From NCBI RefSeq assembly GCF_964204645.1, contig NC_134031.1, positions 62,001 to 126,000 on the forward strand: 64,000 bases of DNA, given 5' to 3'. Positions within the stretch are counted from its first letter, which is position 1, and the number at the start of each line of letters is the position of its first letter. Origin of the DNA: Tubulanus polymorphus (Eukaryota; Nemertea; Palaeonemertea; Tubulaniformes; Tubulanidae). The position numbers and the translations under genes were made by a program. The notes beneath the pieces were generated by a model. It searched no databases, had not been told where the DNA came from, and saw only the letters and a list, made by a program, of their open reading frames with translations. Of the stretch, positions 12,801 to 22,711 are shown piece after piece.

Positions 12801-14205
12801 CTCAAAATAATGTTGATTAATCACTCGAAACATGCATAAAATTGGATTATTTCGAAAGGTACCTGTGTAAGTTTGTGAAATAAGCCATTAATTGTGGACT
12901 GAAGTGGATAGAAAGTATATTTTTGAAGTGTTACTTTTTTCAACCGTGTTTTGGCCCTTGTCATCCCTAACGTTGGTATAAGCCCATCCGATTATAAAAG
13001 CTTACCACCAACGATTAGGTAACTAACTACATGGTCCAATACTAACAACAGACAGCTCATAGGCAGCATACTGGCTGTCCAATACTCACAGACAGCACAC
13101 TGGCTGTCCAATACTAACAGACAGCTCATAGGCAGCATACTGGCTGTCCAATACTAACAGACAGCTCATAGGCAGCATACTGGCTGTCCAATCTAACAAA
13201 CAGCTCATAGACAGCATATTGGCTGTCCAATACTAAAGCCTAGCGCACATCGACACTGCGATTGGAGACAACTAGTTGCAAGGCAGTTTTCGGCGCATGA
13301 GAGGAACTGGCTGGATACGATCAGTTGCTCGAATGTGTCGATGTGAGCGAGCTTATGATTGGTAAGCGTCGATCTATCTCCAGTTCCAGCCAGTTGCCCA
13401 TGTTCTACTTTTGAGCAACTGGTTGTACTCAATCGCAGTCATATCCGTCGATGTGCGCGCTCTGGATTTCGACGATCGACACGCGCCATGCAGTTGCTGC
13501 AACTGACCGGTTGTCACTAGATTTAGATGTGCGCGGGGTAATCGTTCGGTAGCAACTAGTCTCCGATCGCAGTGTCGATGTGCGCTAGGTTTAACAGACA
13601 GCTCACAGACACCACACTGGCTGTCCAATACTAACAGACAGCTCACAGACACCACACTGGCTGTCCAATACTAACAGACAGCTCACGACACCACACTGGC
13701 TGTCCAATACTAACAGACAGCTCATAGACAGCATACCGGCTGTCCAATACTAACAGACAACTCATAGACAGCATACCGGCTGTCCAATACTAACAGACAA
13801 CTCACAGACAGCATACCGGCTGTCCAATACTAACAGACAGCTCACAGACACCACACTGGCTGTCCCATACTAACAGACAGCTCATAGACAGCATACCGGC
13901 TGTCCAATACTAACAGACAGCTCATAGACAGCATAACGGCTGTCCAATACTAACAGACAGCTCATAGACAGCATACTGGCTGTCCAATACTAACAGACAG
14001 CTCATAGACAGCACACCGGCTGTCCAATACTAACAGACAGCTCATAGACAGCATACCGGCTGTCCAATACTAACAGACAGCTCATAGACAGCATACCGGC
14101 TGTCCAATACTAATAGAGTTAGTGTATCCATATGGTATAGAGTATCGTACAGCACTTACCCCTACTGTGTTTCATGTAATATTTCAATGGATATTTCAGT
14201 GACAG

Positions 14206-14236
<31 letters not shown>

Positions 14237-16069
14237 AGGTGTGGATGATGATAGGGACTGTATCGGCTGTAATCATCCTCTTTAGTATTATCCATATTTC
14301 AAATATTAAAATTGACACACACCTGCAGCTTGCAGTATTAAACACTGTGTGCTGTATACTGAACTGCTCAATGCTTGCGTATATATATGTCTGGTCAGAT
14401 TTGACTATCTGCCAACTCTCTCTCTCTCTCTCTCACACACAGTCAGAGCTAATCAGAACCAGCAGTGAGCTAGTGAGGCCATTCTCAGTTCACTTGGTCA
14501 GCTATAATGGACACGTCCTCTGTTTGACCCCTGTCTGTCGGCGTGGTAGCAGCCATTGTTATTGTTGTTGTTGTCTAGCGATGGTTGTTTACAATTGATT
14601 TTTGATAATCAATGAAATGATGTTAAATGTGACCTAGTGGAGACATGGCTGCTAGACTTGAGCTGGTTGTAAGGACAGGTGTTTGTAGAATAATTGAGAT
14701 TACAGACACTGCTACTACTGTGGCGAGTGAGTGATAATCGGTATTTCATGCTTCAACCTTGACCTTTCTCATTACCATAAACAGTCACCCGTGGAAAACT
14801 CATTTCATAACATTCTGATCCTGGAACCTCAAAATCAAGTTCAATTTTTTTGACTTCATGTAACACTGTCAAGCGCTTAACCACTGAGTGCATAGTTGCG
14901 CCATCTGGTGTGTGTCAGTGGTATCTTGAAATTGGATCATTATTAACAATCAGCCAGGTCTGCCGTCTACAGACTGCCAGATCCTCAATCACAGGGATTT
15001 GAACCTGATGACATCATGACACTCAGTCACAGTACAAACCCCTGTCCTAGTAGACACATCCTCCCTCAGCAGGAATTTGAACCTGATGACATCATGAGAC
15101 TCAGTCACAGTACAAACCCCTGTCCTAGTAGACACATCCTCCCTCAGCAGGAATTTGAACCTGATGACATCACGAGACTCAGTCACAGTACAAACCCCTG
15201 TCCTAGTAGACACATCCTCCCTCAGCAGGAATTTGAACCTGATGACATCACGAGACTCAGTCACAGTACAAACCCCTGTCCTAGTAGACACATCCTCCCT
15301 CAGCAGGGATTTGAACCTGATGACTTCATGAGACTCTGTCACATTCCTCACTAACAGGGATTTGAACCTGATGACATCATGAGACTCTGTCACATTCCTC
15401 ACTCATAGGGATTTGAACCTGATGACTTCATGAGACTCGGCCACATTCCTCACTAACAGGGATTACACACTCACTACATTCATCATTTACATTAGATGAT
15501 TCTAGTAATGAATGCAGTTCATCTATTCCTATTTTTCTGGGGTATTCTGGTTAATTATTTGGGTAAATACCTCCTGAAAAGTAAGCAACATTCCCCACAA
15601 AAATAGGTTTCTTCCACTGGACGTAAACAGAGAACTATAATCAATACTCCACTGGTCGGTCTGAGTCGGTCTGAGTAGATCTGAGTTCACTGCAATCCAA
15701 GTATCAGTCAAAATATTTACCAAGAACCTTAGTGTCTGATGATGTTTGTTACACACTGTCACTGATCGCACCGGAGATCACTGTGGAGACAGCCACACTA
15801 CACTGCACTGGACTGGGTGAATCAAAATAGAATGAACAAAAAATATTAGAGACATACCTGCATCCATGTGCTGACGTCCATGACCCCAGTGATCTAAAAA
15901 CAAATAAATACAATCACATCATAAACGTCAAACTGATTCGCACACTGTAGTATAGGGGGCGCCACTAGACACAAGAAAAAACTGAATTCACAGCAAAAAT
16001 CCGACGAGAAAGGTTGAAATAACGGAGCGTAAAGATAGCGATTGACTTACCTAAATCAGATCGGTCCAT
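3888..16069 (-). CDS. RXR: Retinoid X receptor (nuclear receptor NR2B)
   Basis: Nine coding exons on the minus strand: 16069-16051, 15893-15858, 11463-11236, 10746-10512, 9849-9692, 9609-9461, 9338-9212, 5982-5758 and 4138-3888. They sum to 1428 bases, 475 residues. The start [19 protein letters not shown] is on two tiny exons. A Ser/Pro/Met-rich A/B region follows. The DNA-binding domain starts at [20 protein letters not shown], with P-box [10 protein letters not shown], and ends at [10 protein letters not shown]. The hinge starts at AVQEERQR. The ligand-binding domain includes [59 protein letters not shown] and [19 protein letters not shown], and ends with the AF-2 helix [12 protein letters not shown] binds DNA as a homodimer or as partner of other receptors in the nucleus. 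The introns are swollen by minisatellites and two mobile elements. A 48-base optional exon is noted separately. Confidence 0.96.
4297..4725. repeat. 33-bp minisatellite in RXR intron
   Basis: About 13 tandem copies of a unit like TGATGTAAACCGGGRTTAGG plus GGTTACAGAGGTA, in the intron before the last RXR exon. Copies differ by single bases, and one is truncated (about 4606-4625). Confidence 0.9.
4812..5170. repeat. 39-bp minisatellite in RXR intron
   Basis: About nine tandem copies of a unit with GTGTGCGCACTAACAGGTGA followed by TCAAATCAATCACTAAACT. They sit about 90 bp after the 33-bp array in the same intron. The last copies are more diverged and shortened. Confidence 0.9.
6010..9190. repeat. 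Large 27-bp minisatellite (about 118 copies) in RXR intron
   Basis: Tandem 27-bp units resembling CACACATAGAGAAAGGGCAC plus ACTGCGG fill almost the whole intron between RXR exons 9338-9212 and 5982-5758, ending about 20 bp from one exon and about 28 bp from the other. The unit is a multiple of three, so every frame stays open for long stretches and long false proteins appear on both strands. Variant units (GCGGTCCACACAGAG, ACAGCTGCAC, truncated GGGCGGCACAC) recur at spaced positions, showing higher-order duplication. Confidence 0.96.
9368..9460. repeat. ACTGG/ACTGA short-unit array touching an RXR splice donor
   Basis: An irregular tandem run of GACTG, GGACT and AACTGG words. On the minus strand it reads GTCAGTCCAGTTCAGTCCAG directly from the donor of exon 9609-9461, so the splice donor itself is part of the array. 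Confidence 0.8.
9900..10500. repeat. G-rich minisatellite in RXR intron
   Basis: A tandem array of G-rich units (GGGAGGGGTGTGGAGGAGGG, AGTGGGTGGAGGTGAGTTAA) with strong strand asymmetry, in the intron between the DNA-binding-domain exons. The unit length varies, roughly 40-60 bp. Confidence 0.85.
10833..10856. repeat. AGC microsatellite
   Basis: A short run of AGC trinucleotides with one interruption, in an RXR intron. Confidence 0.85.
10903..10950 (-). other. Possible 48-base optional RXR exon (GC-AG)
   Basis: On the minus strand a TTTTTAG acceptor is followed by 48 bases open in the RXR frame (encoding roughly [15 protein letters not shown]), ending at CAG followed by GCTAGT. Both ends are in phase 1, like the flanking exons 11463-11236 and 10746-10512, so inclusion would add 16 residues to the A/B region without a shift. 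The donor would be the rarer GC type and departs from the usual GCAAGT, so this is a candidate only. Confidence 0.35.
11004..11096. repeat. 24-bp tandem repeat, four copies
   Basis: Four near-identical copies of CTCCTAGTAGTAAAACTAGT plus TTTA. Each unit contains a short palindrome (ACTAGT). Located in an RXR intron. Confidence 0.9.
11502..11855. repeat. 40-bp minisatellite, block 1, RXR intron
   Basis: About nine copies of a 40-bp unit (CAGACAGCTCATAGACAGCA then TACTGGCTGTCCAATACTAA). An alternation of CCCATAC and CCAATAC variants suggests 80-bp dimers were amplified. Related blocks continue at 12127-12176, 13030-13232 and 13595-14112. Confidence 0.92.
12176..13036. mobile_element. Non-autonomous DNA element (long copy) inserted in the 40-bp array
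   Basis: Interrupts the 40-bp minisatellite. The left end (AGTCAGTAACCTGTCTGTGG, then an ATCGGATATTTTCA motif) and the right end (ATCCGATTATAAAAGCTTAC then CACCAACG) are imperfect inverted repeats of each other. Both ends match a short copy at 20962-21090. No transposase is seen. Inside, around 12458, a minus-strand ATG opens only 16 codons. Confidence 0.6.
13030..13232. repeat. 40-bp minisatellite, block 2
   Basis: About five copies of the same 40-bp unit as at 11502-11855, some shortened, between two inserted elements. Confidence 0.88.
13237..13591. mobile_element. 355-bp MITE with terminal inverted repeats and TAA target duplication
   Basis: Begins AGCCTAGCGCACATCGACAC and ends with its near-perfect reverse complement (GTGTCGATGTGCGCTAGGTT); the match extends about 30 bases with one mismatch. 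TAA lies directly outside both ends (13234-13236 and 13592-13594), inside the 40-bp array, giving a 3-bp target duplication. TAA/TTA duplications are typical of PIF/Harbinger elements, but I cannot confirm the family without a transposase. The interior is GC-richer than its surroundings. Confidence 0.75.
13595..14112. repeat. 40-bp minisatellite, block 3
   Basis: About 13 copies of the 40-bp unit, with CACACTGGCTGTCC and CATACCGGCTGTCC variants. It continues the array on the right side of the MITE. Confidence 0.9.
14206..14238. repeat. CTG/GCA microsatellite
   Basis: About ten perfect GCT trinucleotides in an RXR intron. Confidence 0.9.
14980..15465. repeat. 78-bp minisatellite in RXR intron
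   Basis: Four full 78-bp copies (AGTACAAACCCCTGTCCTAG ... ATTTGAACCTGATGACATCA) followed by shorter, diverged copies. The unit is a multiple of three, so open frames on both strands here are by-products. Confidence 0.9.
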
Positions 16070-17317
16070 ATTAACACTGAATTATAGTAAAACACCGGTT
16101 ATTTTAGCCTAGATTTAATTAAAACGGTTTCATCTACAAAACATCGATACAAGCACCAGTTACCCTGATACCTGTAATACGGCAAAACTGCTACTGAAAT
16201 TTACTAGATTTCATCTTTAAATATTTCACAATTATCGTTAAATATAACACGTAAAATAAAGTGTAATCATTCATAATTTGTTATCTATGAACTTTGAGTA
16301 AGTTGAATGTGTCTATCGGGACTAGTGATACTGTGGTAACAACCGTCTGGCCCTCGCCTACCGCAGTATGCAACCGGCACACACGCTTGCCGCAGTATGC
16401 ATTTAGGGCACTCGCTTACCGCAGTACGACTCTCCTATCTGAGAATCTTTATAAGTACACACAGATCCAAATGTTGTCCGCATTATAACTTTACATTTGG
16501 CTTAACTAGATTGATACTCTTCCCATGTAAAATGTCACACTGAAGATTTGATTTCTCTAGACCTTTCAGTTTGTCATCGGGTCCTCTGCCGAAGACTCAA
16601 GTTACTCTACATCTACTTGCCCAATTTTGGACTATTTCTCATGTTCCATCCTCTGCTTTAAGTTTGGCGATTCTGTAGCCAATTAAACCCTGGTAACACC
16701 ATGTCTCCCCCAGGGGTGACTCACTTGCCGCAGCAATACCGTGTAGATTCATCAGAAATTGAAGTGAACACAATTTGATATCGATAAAGATTTTATTGGA
16801 AAATATTCAATGATCATTATGACACTATATTGAGAGCTTCCTGAGCCGCCTAATACCAGAGTACCCACGAGGGACGCACTAGAGCCAGCCCATACAGGAC
16901 GGACTAGAGCCAGCCCACACAAGGGATGGACTAGAGCCAGCCCACACACGGGATGGACTAGAGCCAGCCCATACACGGGATGGACTAGAGCCAGCCCACA
17001 CACGGGATGAACTAGAGCCAGCCCACACACGGGATGGACTAGAGCCAGCCCATACACACGGCCCAAAGGCCACATTATTCCACCTGAATTCTCACAAGTT
17101 TATCACAGTTTACCTCGTGCTGTGATTAACAGCTATTATTAAAATATTTCAAATCTAAAATCTAAGAATTTTGTCGACTTTGTGCGAATCAATGAAAAGC
17201 GCTCAGACTTGTTTTAAAGTAGTGCGCGATATATAAATGTATAAATTATTATCATCATCATTAGATTAAAATATTTGTCATCAATAATAATAAAAGATAA
17301 TTTGATTGTGGAATGTT
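16070..17317. other. Spacer between RXR start and FPGS 3' end
   Basis: Expected to hold the RXR promoter and 5' untranslated region (minus strand, upstream of 16069). Around 16340-16430 there are three spaced copies of a short unit containing ACCGCAGTAYG. A 27-bp array is listed separately. I see no other gene. Confidence 0.45.
16872..17062. repeat. 27-bp minisatellite
   Basis: About seven copies of GACTAGAGCCAGCCCACACA plus CGGGATG, between RXR and FPGS. Confidence 0.9.
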
Positions 17318-20300
17318 TTACCAGATTCTATCATTCATTTCTGGATCAATAAGAAGTAAAGAACATCCGACTAGATGTAAACTTCCCGTAATCAGTATCT
17401 GAATATGATCACACGATCTCAGTGCATTATCACCGCTGGAGCTAACTTCAGTAATCCACTTTAACGCATCGCTTACACTAGGTTTAATCTCAGTTAAAAT
17501 CGGGTTTAAACCGGGATCAGTTTTCTGTTCGTTTAAACCGACCCAAGCATTTCTATTTTTAGAACAGCGAGCCTCTTGACTTTCTGCTGATGTATTATAG
17601 TTAGTTTGATCTGAAAAATATGATAATCTCGTAATAATCAATAATGAAGAGAGATAAAATCAATATCTACAGTTGGAATTGAATACATTAGTGAGGTTAT
17701 TATAATGATACATGCAATTAACAGCAGTGTAATTATTGGTTGCACAGGAGCCTCACGTACACCAACACCAGACACTCTTGTGAAATAGGTTATAATAATT
17801 ACATAGAGCCAGTACCTGTCCGGCCTCTCGATCTTTACTCAATAGGAAATCAATAAATGTTATATGTAAATAAGGTGCAGCTGATACAACTAAAATTATC
17901 CAGATTCAGTTCCACAGTTGTGCAGCAGAGACACAGGAGAAAGGAGGAAAGAGAGGAGATAACAGAGAGAAGAGAGGAGAGAGAGAGAGGAGGAGAGAGA
18001 GGAGAGACACAGGAGAGGGGAGGAAAGAGAGGAGGAGACAGAGGAGAGAGAGAGAGGAGAGAGGGTGCTAGGAGTAACAGTTACTTACACCATGTATTAT
18101 CGCTACCAATACCTACAAAACACACACACACAGACACATACAAGCTATTAGTGTACGCTTACAATAACAGATGGCAGCACTATACTGATACAACTGTAGA
18201 ACTGGATCTTGTGATTAGTTATAGACACCGTGCACCAGTATTTACTGTACGTACCAGCGCAATCAGATGCTAAAGTAGCTACATTCGGACAAAACACAGC
18301 TGCATCAAAATCACAATTCTGTAAAACGATAAAAAATAATCAGTTTCTGAAATCAAGAAATTAAATGAAATGAATGATGAATTCTAACTTACGACTAAAT
18401 GATCGAGAAACAATTCAGGTTTTCGACCACCTGTTAAATTGAACAGTAGAACTCTACACACCTTCCCTCTACAATAGTAAACAACTCAGTTCATTAGTTA
18501 CAGAACTACCCAGCAGGGGGAGCCACTAGTAGATCTTACCGTACCCTAATGATTGTTTCTCTTTATCTGCCACAAGTTGAAACCATTTAGCACATTGCTG
18601 TAAATAAATACAATAGAATATGAGTAAACCAACCCCCCCTGGTGGACGACCATAGAACTGATCCCTGTACTTACAGACATACTCCTATCGGTATGAGCAC
18701 CATCTAAACCAACCCCCCCTGGTGGACGACCATAAAACTGATCCCCCTGTACTTACAGACATACTCCTATCGGTATGAGCACTATCTAAAACAACCCCCC
18801 CCTGGTGGACGACCATAAAACTGATCCCCCTGTACTTACAGATATACTCCTATCGGTATGAGCACCATCTAAAACAACCCCCCCTGGTGGACGACCATAA
18901 AACTGATCCCCCTGTACTTACAGACATACTCCTATCGGTATGAGCACCATCTAAAACAACCCCCCCTGGTGGACGACCATAAAACTGATCCCCCTGTACT
19001 TACAGATATACTCCTATCGGTATGAGCACCATCTAAAACAACCCCCCCTGGTGGACGACCATAAAACTGATCCCCCTGTACTTACAGACATACTCCTATC
19101 GGTATGAGCACCATCTAAAACAACCCCCCCTGGTGGACGACCATAAAACTGATCCCCCTGTACTTACAGACATACTCCTATCGGTATGAGCACCATCTAA
19201 AACAACCCCCCCTGGTGGACGACCATAAAACTGATCCCCCTGTACTTACAGACATACTCCTATCGGTATGAGCACCATCTAAAACAACCCCCCCTGGTGG
19301 ACGACCATAAAACTGATCCCCCTGTACTTACAGACATACTCCTATCGGTGTGAGCACCATCTAAATAATACGTTATTTTGTCATGTTTTAGAATCTGATT
19401 TCTACCCGGCCATCGACAATTCTTTAAACCTAAAATATTGAACAATTCAAATCAGTCACAGACATACAATTATATCGACAACAATGAGAGCCGTTGATAT
19501 ATCGTACCGTTATAAATATTATCAGTTATCTCCATAGTGTCAGCAGTAACAATATCAGCACCTCTTATTGCATCGTAATCAGAATAATCAATAAACTCTT
19601 TCCTTTCATCGGAACCTAAACAAACAACTCATTATTCAACTCATTATTACACAGTTTCAACTCTGAGCAGCAGTTTAAAATAGTTACCTAAATGATGTCG
19701 ATTTAACCATGTTTTACTCAGTTGAATGGCTAACGAAGCGTTCCAATGTTGCATATCCCCCTCTAGGCCTAATTCAGGTTCTCGTCCATTCCAGTTATAA
19801 TCACTGAGATGAGGAACTAGTTTAATGGAACTGGATTTCTCTAAAGCTCGTTCCGCAATAACGTCTAATCCATTCTCAGGCTGCGGTACGGTCAATGCTG
19901 GATATCCACTCTATCAATAACAAGTACCAGGAAACAATTTTAACAACATCATTTCACTTCAAACTCGTCCAGTGTTTGTCTCATACCTTAATGATTCCAG
20001 CTTTTTGCCAGGCGATCTTTTCGATTGTATCTCCTAATATGGGCACGTGATCGATACCTAACGACGTGATTCCACAAACAACGGGAGTCCTAGAATTAAA
20101 CCATCGTTTGAAACAGAGTAAAACCCGGTGTAAAACGGGATTAAACCCGGATTAACTTACCGTATAACATTGGTATAATCGTACTCTCCACCTACTCCTA
20201 CTTCAATGATAGCTACATCTACCTAGAATTACGATAAACCATAGATTTAAACCGGGTTTTACCGCGACAACAGTTTTTAAGCGGTCGCGAAAACGAACCT

Positions 20301-21418
20301 TTTCTTGTGAAAATACGTGAAAAGCCATAACGGTTAAAAACCTGAAATAGGACGGCATTTTCTCATCTTCGGGGAGTTTGGAATCGATGAGTTTATTATA
20401 GCAATCCCAGAAATAACGACTGAATGATTCTTTAGAGAGCGGTCGACCGTTTATACGTATCCTCTCTCGAACTTCTATCAGATGAGGTGAACTACAAATA
20501 AACAAATAAACAAACATCATTCTAACCGCAATCTCTTCAACTGACAACTCAACAATGACATACCTGTAGAATCCAGTAGTGTATCCGTGGTTACGTAGTA
20601 TACTTTCGCTGAACGCACAAGTCGATCCTTTACCTTTCGTTCCACTGACGTGAATTATTGATAACTGATCGATATCGTTCAACTGTTAAATATTCAAAAT
20701 TCAAACTCCTCAACAGTTTAACGGATGAAACTGTTAATCAGATATCGAGATGTTATTAACTTACAGTAACTCCGGCTCGGTTACAAAACTCTATTGTTTC
20801 CGGAATATTTTTATGTCTTTCTCGATCTTTTCCGAGGCGAGTTTTTTCTAAAACGGCGAAGTTTGATTGTAGAGTGTTGAGAGTTCGAACAGCTTCCTGC
20901 AAATAGACATAACCATCCAGTGACCATACATGTTGGAAGAAGGGTAAATGAATACCAGTCAACCGTCGTTGTTACAACAGTCATGCTGGGGAATAAGGTA
21001 GTCAGTAACCTGTCTGTGGTTTAGTTTCACAATCGGATATTTTCAATGATAAGCCAATCCGATTATAAAAGCTTACCACCACGACGGTCCATGTCCATCC
21101 AACTGTCACTTGTTGAAGTGATGGGTAGGTCTGCTGACTGAGACTGTGTGTGGACTGTATTCAAAGGCCTAAATAATGACTTCTATATCAACACATTTCA
21201 CCTGTCTGTACTTTATTGTTTTTACTCTAATGTTTTTCTTTATTGTAAAAGTTTATAGAGTTCAATAAAGTCCTATCGATTGTATTGTATTTGTTATCAA
21301 TAATGTAGGGTTATTATGCGAGTAAAAATTGTTTTACCTCATAATTTTTCGCCATATCTATCTTTTTATAAACCTGTGTACTGATGTACCGAACCGTTTC
21401 CATCATATATTTAGACAT
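17318..21418 (-). CDS. FPGS: Folylpolyglutamate synthase
   Basis: Fourteen coding exons on the minus strand: 21418-21338, 20896-20765, 20682-20564, 20491-20299, 20222-20161, 20089-19987, 19910-19688, 19615-19508, 19429-19332, 18597-18540, 18466-18393, 18318-18255, 18112-18089 (24 bases) and 17610-17318. They give 543 residues; human FPGS has 587. Landmarks in order: [15 protein letters not shown], the P-loop [131 protein letters not shown] and [11 protein letters not shown]. The enzyme adds glutamates to folates using ATP, in cytosol and mitochondria. A second in-frame Met (MAKNYEEAV) near residue 22 fits the usual mitochondrial/cytosolic dual start; a stop lies upstream of 21418. The intron after exon 19429-19332 carries copies of that exon's end. 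Confidence 0.95.
17930..18065. repeat. GAGA-rich purine tract in FPGS intron
   Basis: Low-complexity purine run (AGAGAGGAGAGA words) on the plus strand, pyrimidine on the coding strand. It lies just downstream of the 24-base FPGS exon. Confidence 0.8.
18628..19355. repeat. 82-bp array carrying copies of an FPGS exon end and its splice donor
   Basis: Eight or nine tandem units of about 82 bp. Read on the minus strand, each holds TTTTAG, then ATGGTGCTCATACCGATAGG, then AGTATGTCT, then the donor GTAAGTACAG. The first unit in gene order is the real end of exon 19429-19332 (encoding [10 protein letters not shown]); the rest lie in the intron. The copies are nearly identical, so amplification is recent. 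Confidence 0.93.
20962..21090. mobile_element. Short non-autonomous element related to 12176-13036
   Basis: Ends are inverted (ACCGTCGT at the left, ACGACGGT at the right). The core AGTCAGTAACCTGTCTGTGG, then AATCGGATATTTTCA, then AATCCGATTATAAAAGCTTA matches both ends of the long element in the RXR intron, with the middle deleted. Sits in the first FPGS intron. Confidence 0.6.
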
Positions 21419-22070
21419 AACATACACTGACAATAGTTAGGCATCTAGAATTAGGACCCAAAACAAATGCGCCGTCAGAGCGTGACGGAAACCGGTTTGG
21501 AAAACAACGACCGTGCCGCCGTCTAGCGGGAAATATAAGAACTAGTTGGTGGAAATTGCGGGGTATTCTTCCATCTTACTCGATCTATAAATCATTTCAA
21601 TAACTTTTATCAAAGAAAATATGCAGTAATTTTGTCTACAAAATCAGAATTGTATCTGATCTGGCGAACTATTTTTATGTGCGTTTGTAAATGTTATAGC
21701 GACTAAGTGGCTGGCGTAGAAATACCTAGCATGCCGCAGTAAGAATAATCGATCAAGTCGGTTCGAATCCCGAGTTGCCAAAATACTTGGCATTATCATG
21801 ATTGCGGCCACAGTTTTACATCTATCGGATTCGCCGCAAAAAAATCCATTAATAAGCAACAAAACTCCATTTGAAACATTTTATTTTGAGTTCTAAGCAG
21901 CCACTCCCCAGGCTGCAAGAATCTGCAACTATCACAGATATACAAACAATATTAAAAGCATACAGCATATATTTATCATGAAGCATTTAGCAAAACATTC
22001 TGAAATGTACACGTAATATCTGAATAGAATAACAGTGAAAGCATCAAACTGCTACAAGATCAGTAGTTCA
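21419..22070. other. FPGS upstream region with a tRNA-like B box
   Basis: Contains the presumed FPGS promoter. At about 21696-21780 a box-A-like TAGCGACTAAGTGG and a box-B GGTTCGAATCC lie about 60 bases apart on the plus strand, as in tRNA-derived SINEs. The ends do not fold into a tRNA acceptor stem, so this is likely an old SINE fragment rather than a tRNA gene. Confidence 0.4.
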
Positions 22071-22073
22071 ACC

Positions 22074-22620
22074 CCTCCACGGGGAGGGGTTCACTCCCTC
22101 AACCCCTCGAGGGAAGGGGTTCACTCCCTTAACCCCTCCATGGGGAGGGGGTTCACTCCCTCAACCCCTCCATGGGGGGGTGGTTCACTCCCTCAACCCC
22201 TCGAGGGAAGGGGTTCACTCCCTCAACCCCTCCATGGGGGGGTGGTTCACTCCCTCAACCCCTCCATGGGGAGGGGTTCACTCCCTCAACCCCTCGAGGG
22301 AAGGGGTTCACTCCCTCAACCCCTCCACGGGGAGGGGTTCACTCCCTCAACCCCTCGAGGGAAGGGGTTCACTCCCTCAACCCCTCCATGGGGGGGTGGT
22401 TCACTCCCTCAACCCCTCCATGGGGAGGGGGTTCACTCCCTCAACCCCTCGAGTGAAGGGGTTCACTCCCTCAACCCCTCCATGGGGAGGGGGTTCACTC
22501 CCTCAACCCCCGAGGGAAGGGGTTCACTCCCTCAACCCCTCAAGGGAAGGGGGTTCACTCCCTCAACCCCCTCCATGGGGAGGGGGTTCACTCCCTCAAC
22601 CCCTCGAGGGAAGGGGGTTA
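22074..22620. repeat. 30-32-bp minisatellite with palindromic centre
   Basis: About 18 copies of CTCAACCCCTCGAGGGAAGG plus GGTTCACTCC, with CCATGGGG and CCACGGGG variants replacing CTCGAGGG. Each unit can fold on itself (CCCCTCGAGGG). It sits downstream of the fumarase gene end. Confidence 0.92.
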
Positions 22621-22711
22621 ACTTAAGTCCACGATATATAAATGTTTGTAAACTACATAAACAGTAGTAAAAGATAATATCTAACAGAACGATCTCCGCG
22701 GAGAACTTGAT

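Noticed and set aside
13205-13655. Minus-strand open frames of 75 and 93 codons
   Set aside because: They overlap the 355-bp MITE and repeat units; no protein similarity.
14989-15402. Open frames on both strands with 26-residue repeats
   Set aside because: They arise from the 78-bp minisatellite in an RXR intron, without splice or start context.
22035-22667. Pro/Ser/Gly-rich open frames in three frames
   Set aside because: Satellite of 30-32 bp with no start context or similarity.
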